This document shows, in pieces, positions 32,536-36,433 of a stretch of 36,433 nucleotides of DNA (positions are counted from its first letter, which is position 1; every line of letters begins with the position of its first letter). The stretch is taken from positions 1 to 36,433 of the forward strand of contig NZ_JAFLRJ010000138.1 in NCBI RefSeq assembly GCF_017315755.1, given 5' to 3'. The DNA is from Streptomyces beijiangensis (lineage in GTDB: Bacteria; Actinomycetota; Actinomycetes; Streptomycetales; Streptomycetaceae). Under the pieces are notes generated by a model. It worked only from the letters and a program-made list of their open reading frames with translations, ran no database searches and was not told the DNA's origin. A program made the translations under genes and the position numbers.

Positions 32536-34111
32536 ACTTCTGGCCAACGTTGCCCGCCGCGCAACGGCTCGGCTGGCGCGCGCCGACAGACCTTTCATCG
32601 CGGAACGCATCCTCGGTGTCGCCGGCCACCGGATCAGGGATCCCCGGCTCAAGGCCGATGTGCTCGGCGAGGCCGCCGAGGCTCAGCTCGCCCGGGGTGT
32701 CACCCCCCGCCATCTGATCCCCGCGTACGCCGCCGAGTTGGCATGTGCGGACCTTCACCTGAAGGCGGGCCGCAAGAAGGAGGCGGCCGCGGCATTCAGC
32801 AAGGCGGTCCAGCTCGCCTTCCATCGCGTACCGCATGTGGACCGCCTCGTATCGCCGCTGTCCGACGACCCGGCCAGGTTCACCGCGCCACTGCGCGCCA
32901 GCACCGTCGCGCGTGCGGTGGCGGCGCCCCGCGGCAGGGCGCTTCCCGCGGCCGAGCCCCCGAAGGACCGCCCGCTGAGGCTGCTCCTCGTCACCCGGGG
33001 CAACGCCAACTTCCTCCGGCTGATCACCGAGCGGTACGCCGATCACCCGGCCGTGGAGCTGCGCACGCTGGACCTCGCATCGGATCCTGATCTCTCACCG
33101 CTCGCCAAGGGTCTGGGCCGGATGGTCGGACTTCCGCTCGGTGCCCAGGCCGGGTACCAGGCCCAGGTCGAGGCCGCGCTGCGGCCGCACCTCGACTGGG
33201 CCGACACGATCTTCGTCGAGTGGTGCACCACAGCCGCGGCCTTCGTCACTCTCGTCGATCCGGGCACCACCCGGATCGTCGTCCGACTGCACAAGTTCGA
33301 GACCTTCACCTACTGGCCGCACATCATGGACTTCTCCCGTGTGGACGACGTGGTGTTCATCGCCGAGCACATGCGGGACATGACCACGTCCGCCGTGCCC
33401 CGGCTGCTCAAGGACAAAGCGCCGCGACTGCATTTCCTGCACAACGCTCTCGACCTCCGGCACTTCAGCCGGCCGAAGCAGGACGACGCGCGCTTCACCG
33501 TCGGTCTTGTGGGCATCGGGCAGATCGCCAAGGATCCGCTCTGGGCCCTGGAGGTGATCAGGCTCCTGCGCCGGCAGGACCCCCGATACCGCCTCCTCAT
33601 GGTCGGGCAGGGATTCAGCCCCGAGACCAGCCCGGCCGCTGCGGCGTATCACACCTCGCTGGAACGGAATCTCGCCGAGCTCGAGGCCTCCGGAGCGGTC
33701 CGCCGCGTGGGCCCGACCAAGGACGTCCCGGGAATCCTGACCGAGGTCGGTGTGATTCTCAGCAGTTCGGTACGCGAGGGCTGCCACGTCGGCCTGATGG
33801 AGGGGGCGGCGAGCGGCGCCGTCCCCGTGGTGAGGGACTGGCCGTTCGTGGCAGGCCGCCGGCACAGCGCACGCACTCTGTTTCCCGGGGACTGGATCGT
33901 CACCACGCCGCAGCAGGCGGCGGAGCGAATCCTCTCGGTCACCGCGTCCGAGGAGGTCCGGTCCGCGGCAGGGCTGGCGGCCTCTGAGTATGCGCTGCGC
34001 GAATGGGACTGGATGAACGTCCAGGGCACGTACGACCGTTTGCTGCTGGGCGACGACGGCGACATAAACTCACCCGTCGACAATGCACTCGGAAAGGCAG
34101 ACCTTCAGTGA
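32510..34111 (+). CDS. GT4-type glycosyltransferase with long N-terminal domain
   Basis: The 533-residue protein has about 140 N-terminal residues that are helical and charged (ELLANVARRATARLARADRP...), resembling an alpha-helical repeat or interaction domain. A GT-B fold follows from about 150 (LRLLLVTRGNANFLRLI). The C-terminal half has a GT4 pattern: FTVGLVGIGQIAKDPLWALE, then YRLLMVGQGF, and the EX7E-type motif in REGCHVGLMEGAASG. It is cytoplasmic and its donor is unknown. ATG 32510 is preceded by GGAG and sits in the end of the previous gene. Its stop overlaps the next start as GTGA. Confidence 0.8.
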   Translation: MPTPQLPDELLANVARRATARLARADRPFIAERILGVAGHRIRDPRLKADVLGEAAEAQLARGVTPRHLIPAYAAELACADLHLKAGRKKEAAAAFSKAVQLAFHRVPHVDRLVSPLSDDPARFTAPLRASTVARAVAAPRGRALPAAEPPKDRPLRLLLVTRGNANFLRLITERYADHPAVELRTLDLASDPDLSPLAKGLGRMVGLPLGAQAGYQAQVEAALRPHLDWADTIFVEWCTTAAAFVTLVDPGTTRIVVRLHKFETFTYWPHIMDFSRVDDVVFIAEHMRDMTTSAVPRLLKDKAPRLHFLHNALDLRHFSRPKQDDARFTVGLVGIGQIAKDPLWALEVIRLLRRQDPRYRLLMVGQGFSPETSPAAAAYHTSLERNLAELEASGAVRRVGPTKDVPGILTEVGVILSSSVREGCHVGLMEGAASGAVPVVRDWPFVAGRRHSARTLFPGDWIVTTPQQAAERILSVTASEEVRSAAGLAASEYALREWDWMNVQGTYDRLLLGDDGDINSPVDNALGKADLQ

Positions 34112-34719
34112 ACTACAGGATCCAGCCCACCGCCCAGGTCGACGAGACGGCCCGGATCGGGGACGGCAGCAGTGTCTGGGAGCTCGCTCAGATCCGTGAG
34201 CAGGCCAGGCTGGGCGAGGGTTGTGTGGTCGGCCGCGGAGCCTACGTCGGGACCGGCGTACAGATCGGCAACAACGTCAAGATTCAGAACTACGCCCTCG
34301 TGTACGAGCCCGCCGAGCTCGCCGACGGCGTGTTCATCGGTCCTGCCGTGGTGCTCACCAACGACCACAACCCCCGCTCGGTGGACCCCGATGGCAAGCA
34401 GAAGCGCGGCGGCGACTGGGAGGCCGTCGGCGTGAAGATCGCCGAAGGGGCTTCGCTGGGCGCACGCTCGGTCGCCGTGGCTCCGGTCCGTATCGGCCGG
34501 TGGGCCATGGTCGCCGCCGGTGCCGTCGTGACCAAGGACGTCCCCGACTTCGGCCTGGTCGTGGGCGTGCCCGCGCGCAGGATCGGCTGGGTCGGCCACG
34601 TGGGCGTAAAGCTGACGGCACGTGAGGGCGAGCCCGGGGTTTGGGAGTGCCCGCAGACCGGGGCGCTTTATCGCGAGACCGGCCCGGACACACTCGTGGA
34701 GTACGGATCCGGCGCCTGA
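34108..34719 (+). CDS. Left-handed beta-helix acetyltransferase (WlbB/WbpD-like)
   Basis: The 203-residue protein is built from hexapeptide repeats (ARIGDGSSVWELAQIREQAR, GVQIGNNVKIQNYALVYEPA and so on). It has the TNDHNPRS segment typical of sugar N-acetyltransferases such as those making UDP-diacetamido-uronic acids, and ends with a short domain containing WECPQTGALYRE. It should acetylate an amino-sugar nucleotide for surface glycan synthesis; the exact substrate is uncertain. GTG 34108 overlaps the GT4 stop (GTGA), so the two are translationally coupled. The C terminus is encoded within a long palindrome. Confidence 0.82.
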   Translation: MNYRIQPTAQVDETARIGDGSSVWELAQIREQARLGEGCVVGRGAYVGTGVQIGNNVKIQNYALVYEPAELADGVFIGPAVVLTNDHNPRSVDPDGKQKRGGDWEAVGVKIAEGASLGARSVAVAPVRIGRWAMVAAGAVVTKDVPDFGLVVGVPARRIGWVGHVGVKLTAREGEPGVWECPQTGALYRETGPDTLVEYGSGA

Positions 34720-34736
34720 TCAGGCGCCGGATCCGT
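34703..34736. terminator. 34-bp perfect palindrome overlapping the acetyltransferase stop
   Basis: The 34 bases from 34703 to 34736 equal their own reverse complement, centred between 34719 and 34720, with the TGA stop at 34717-34719 in the middle. The arms contain GGATCC and GGCGCC sites. As RNA it gives a very stable hairpin and probably ends the operon; as DNA it could extrude a cruciform. Confidence 0.8.
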
Positions 34737-34885
34737 CGGTAACCCATCGGTTTTCCATCAACTCCGCCAAGGAATGATGTATTCCGCCCAACATGGGCGT
34801 TACCGGACGTTCACATCTCCTACGCTTGCCTCGCTCATGACGACGTGCAGGGAAAAAGCCCTCCGTCTCCCGGGGAGGCACCTGT

Positions 34886-36400
34886 ATGGACAAGAAATCC
34901 CGTCGCACCGCGCTGGGCGTGTTCGGTGTCAGCACAGCGGCACTTGTCGGATACACACTCAGGGGCGGTACGAAACCCGCAGCGGCAAAGCACTCGCCCG
35001 TCTACAGCGCACCGGGCGACAGAGATGCGCCGAAGCTGCTCAGTTCATGGGGGATAGCCCGGGAGGGCACACACCTCACGAACGACCGCAAGGAGGGCAT
35101 TCACGGCTACGCCTCGGCCACCTCGGTGGCCCGCGGCACCGCCGTGGATTTCCATGTCTCGGTCGACCGTGCGCAGAATTTCACCGTCGCGGTGCACCGG
35201 ATCGGCGGACAACGGGGGTCCGCCGTCGGCCCGTTGACCACCAGCCCGCCGCTGCACGGAAGACCGCACCCCATACCCAAGTCGCAGGCGGACACCGGGC
35301 TCATCGCCTGCGACTGGCCCTCCTCCTGGAAACTGCACATTCCGCAGGAGTGGACGTCCGGTCTCTACCTGGCGGTTTTCACCGCTGAGGACGGCTTTCG
35401 CGGTTGCACGCCCTTCGTCGTAAGGGACACCGCGCGCCGCTCGGACATCCTGGTGATCGTCCCCTTCACCACGTACCAGGCCTACAACATCTGGCCGTTG
35501 AACGGACGCACCGGAAAGAGCCTCTACAAGGGGTACGAGAGCACCGGCAAGCTGGGCGGCGCTCCCCAGCGTGCCGTCAAGGTCTCCTTCGACCGGCCCT
35601 ATCACCACTCGGGCATGCCCGCCTGGTTCGAATTGGACGCCAGTTTCGCCCAGTGGGCGGAGAACGAGGGTTACGACGTCACCTATGCGAGCAGCGTCGA
35701 TCTGCACGAGGGCCGCATCGACACCTCCCGCTACAAATCCGTGGTCTTTCCCGGGCATGACGAGTACTGGTCGAAGCCGATGGTGGATTCCATAAAGAAG
35801 TCGGACGCGGACGGAACCCATCTCGCATTCTTCGCATCCAACAACATCTATTGGCATATACGGTTCGAGGCGTCGGCGCGAGGGGCGAGCAGCCGGGTGG
35901 TCACCTGCTACAAGGATTCCAACGACCCGGCTGCGGACACCACAGGGCCCACCATCTACTGGCGCACTCTCAGCCCGGGCGGGCGCCAGGCCGAGCAGGG
36001 GGTGGTCGGCACGCAGTACAACGGCATCGTCAAGACGCCCGTACCGCTGGTGGTGCGCAAGGGCGACCACTGGCTCTGGGCGGGTACGGGGCTGAACGAG
36101 GGCGACGAACTTCCCTACCTCGTCGGGGTCGAGGCCGACGGCTACGACTCGAAGATGCCCAGCCCCGTCGGCTACCGGCGGACCCTGCTGTCCCAATCGC
36201 CGTACATCGACAAGCGGCCGGGGAAGCCGCCGAAGGTGCAGGCCACCTGTCTCAGCGAGAACGCGCAGGGTGTGATGCGCTTCGCCGCAGGCACCTTCTA
36301 CTGGTCACTGGCGCTCTCCGACAGGCGCCTGCCGCGCGCACAGGTGCGCAGGGCGACCAAGAATCTTCTGGACCGGATGGTCAAGTCCGCTCAGCAGTAG
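34886..36400 (+). CDS. Tat-exported N,N-dimethylformamidase beta-subunit-like protein
   Basis: The 504-residue protein has an N-terminal SRRTALGVFGVSTAALVGY, a twin-arginine signal. An Ig-like beta domain (about 60-170) precedes a large domain with LVIVPFTTYQAYNIWPLNG, YHHSGMPAWFELDASFAQWA, SVVFPGHDEYWS and FFASNNIYWHIRF. This pattern belongs to the dimethylformamidase large-subunit-like family (DUF6605 group), whose glutamine-amidotransferase-like fold hydrolyses amides in the characterised member. The natural substrate is unknown here. ATG 34886 follows GGGGAGG. It has its own 166-base upstream region and lies next to glycan genes, so an extracellular de-acylation or amide-cleaving role on a surface polymer is possible. 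Confidence 0.78.
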   Translation: MDKKSRRTALGVFGVSTAALVGYTLRGGTKPAAAKHSPVYSAPGDRDAPKLLSSWGIAREGTHLTNDRKEGIHGYASATSVARGTAVDFHVSVDRAQNFTVAVHRIGGQRGSAVGPLTTSPPLHGRPHPIPKSQADTGLIACDWPSSWKLHIPQEWTSGLYLAVFTAEDGFRGCTPFVVRDTARRSDILVIVPFTTYQAYNIWPLNGRTGKSLYKGYESTGKLGGAPQRAVKVSFDRPYHHSGMPAWFELDASFAQWAENEGYDVTYASSVDLHEGRIDTSRYKSVVFPGHDEYWSKPMVDSIKKSDADGTHLAFFASNNIYWHIRFEASARGASSRVVTCYKDSNDPAADTTGPTIYWRTLSPGGRQAEQGVVGTQYNGIVKTPVPLVVRKGDHWLWAGTGLNEGDELPYLVGVEADGYDSKMPSPVGYRRTLLSQSPYIDKRPGKPPKVQATCLSENAQGVMRFAAGTFYWSLALSDRRLPRAQVRRATKNLLDRMVKSAQQ

Positions 36401-36433
36401 ACGTGTCGAGCGTCCGAGAGGGGGGCGGGGCCG

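Noticed and set aside
34771..34785. GGAAT-GATGT-ATTCC inverted repeat upstream of the dimethylformamidase-like gene
   Set aside because: The arms are only 5 bp and there is no recognisable promoter at fixed distance; insufficient to call an operator.
1..36433. CRISPR arrays, insertion sequences, prophage, rRNA genes
   Set aside because: No regularly spaced repeats, transposase, integrase or phage structural motifs, or rRNA sequence were seen on reading both strands.

Overview
High-GC actinobacterial chromosome, almost certainly Streptomyces. The evidence is GC-rich codon use with frequent GTG/TTG starts, and a gene order (rplU-rpmA-obg; proB and proA; nadD, LCP protein, rsfS, histidine phosphatase) that matches, from memory, the SCO2576-SCO2598 segment of S. 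coelicolor. No database was searched; assignments rest on reading the protein sequences, motifs and gene order.

Layout. (1) 1-1.7 kb: the end of an upstream gene translationally coupled to a NuoF-like flavoprotein/ferredoxin fusion, closed by a strong hairpin. (2) 1.7-6.0 kb: a small accessory segment bracketed by two identical tRNA-Ala(GGC) genes. It holds a GT87-type membrane glycosyltransferase, two tiny zinc-ribbon proteins, and a divergent MFS exporter / XRE regulator pair. (3) 6.1-10 kb, minus strand: two tiny membrane proteins, nadD, an unusual LytR-CpsA-Psr (LCP) protein, rsfS, and a histidine phosphatase that appears to start at CTG. (4) 10-13 kb: an M48 protease facing two paralogous single-pass membrane proteins. 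(5) 13-16.2 kb: proA, a conserved hypothetical gene and proB. (6) 16.3-28.4 kb, minus strand: a wall-polymer locus. It contains rmlC, a TarS-like GT2, a methyltransferase, rmlD, an FG-GAP propeller protein, rmlB, rmlA, a TagF/TarL-like polymerase and a cytidylyltransferase-dehydrogenase fusion that should make CDP-ribitol. (7) 28.8-31 kb: obg, rpmA, rplU. (8) 31.3-36.4 kb, plus strand: a second surface-glycan set (polytopic membrane protein, GT4, left-handed beta-helix acetyltransferase, Tat-exported dimethylformamidase-like protein), divergent from rplU where rne would normally be expected.

How they fit together. The large locus encodes a route to CDP-ribitol, a poly(polyol-phosphate) polymerase, a complete dTDP-L-rhamnose pathway, and only one obvious sugar transferase, which closely resembles staphylococcal TarS. 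The simplest reading is a ribitol teichoic acid decorated by this TarS relative, perhaps with rhamnose rather than GlcNAc. The LCP protein and the paralogous membrane proteins nearby belong to a region linked in S. coelicolor to wall-polymer attachment and spore-wall assembly. The polymer genes end in several hairpins, so they are probably several transcription units rather than one operon.

The stop-codon ends of obg and proA both carry small duplications: three copies of the obg tail and a triple 11-bp repeat at proA. The obg copies sit exactly at the border of the wall-polymer locus and may be a scar of cassette exchange.
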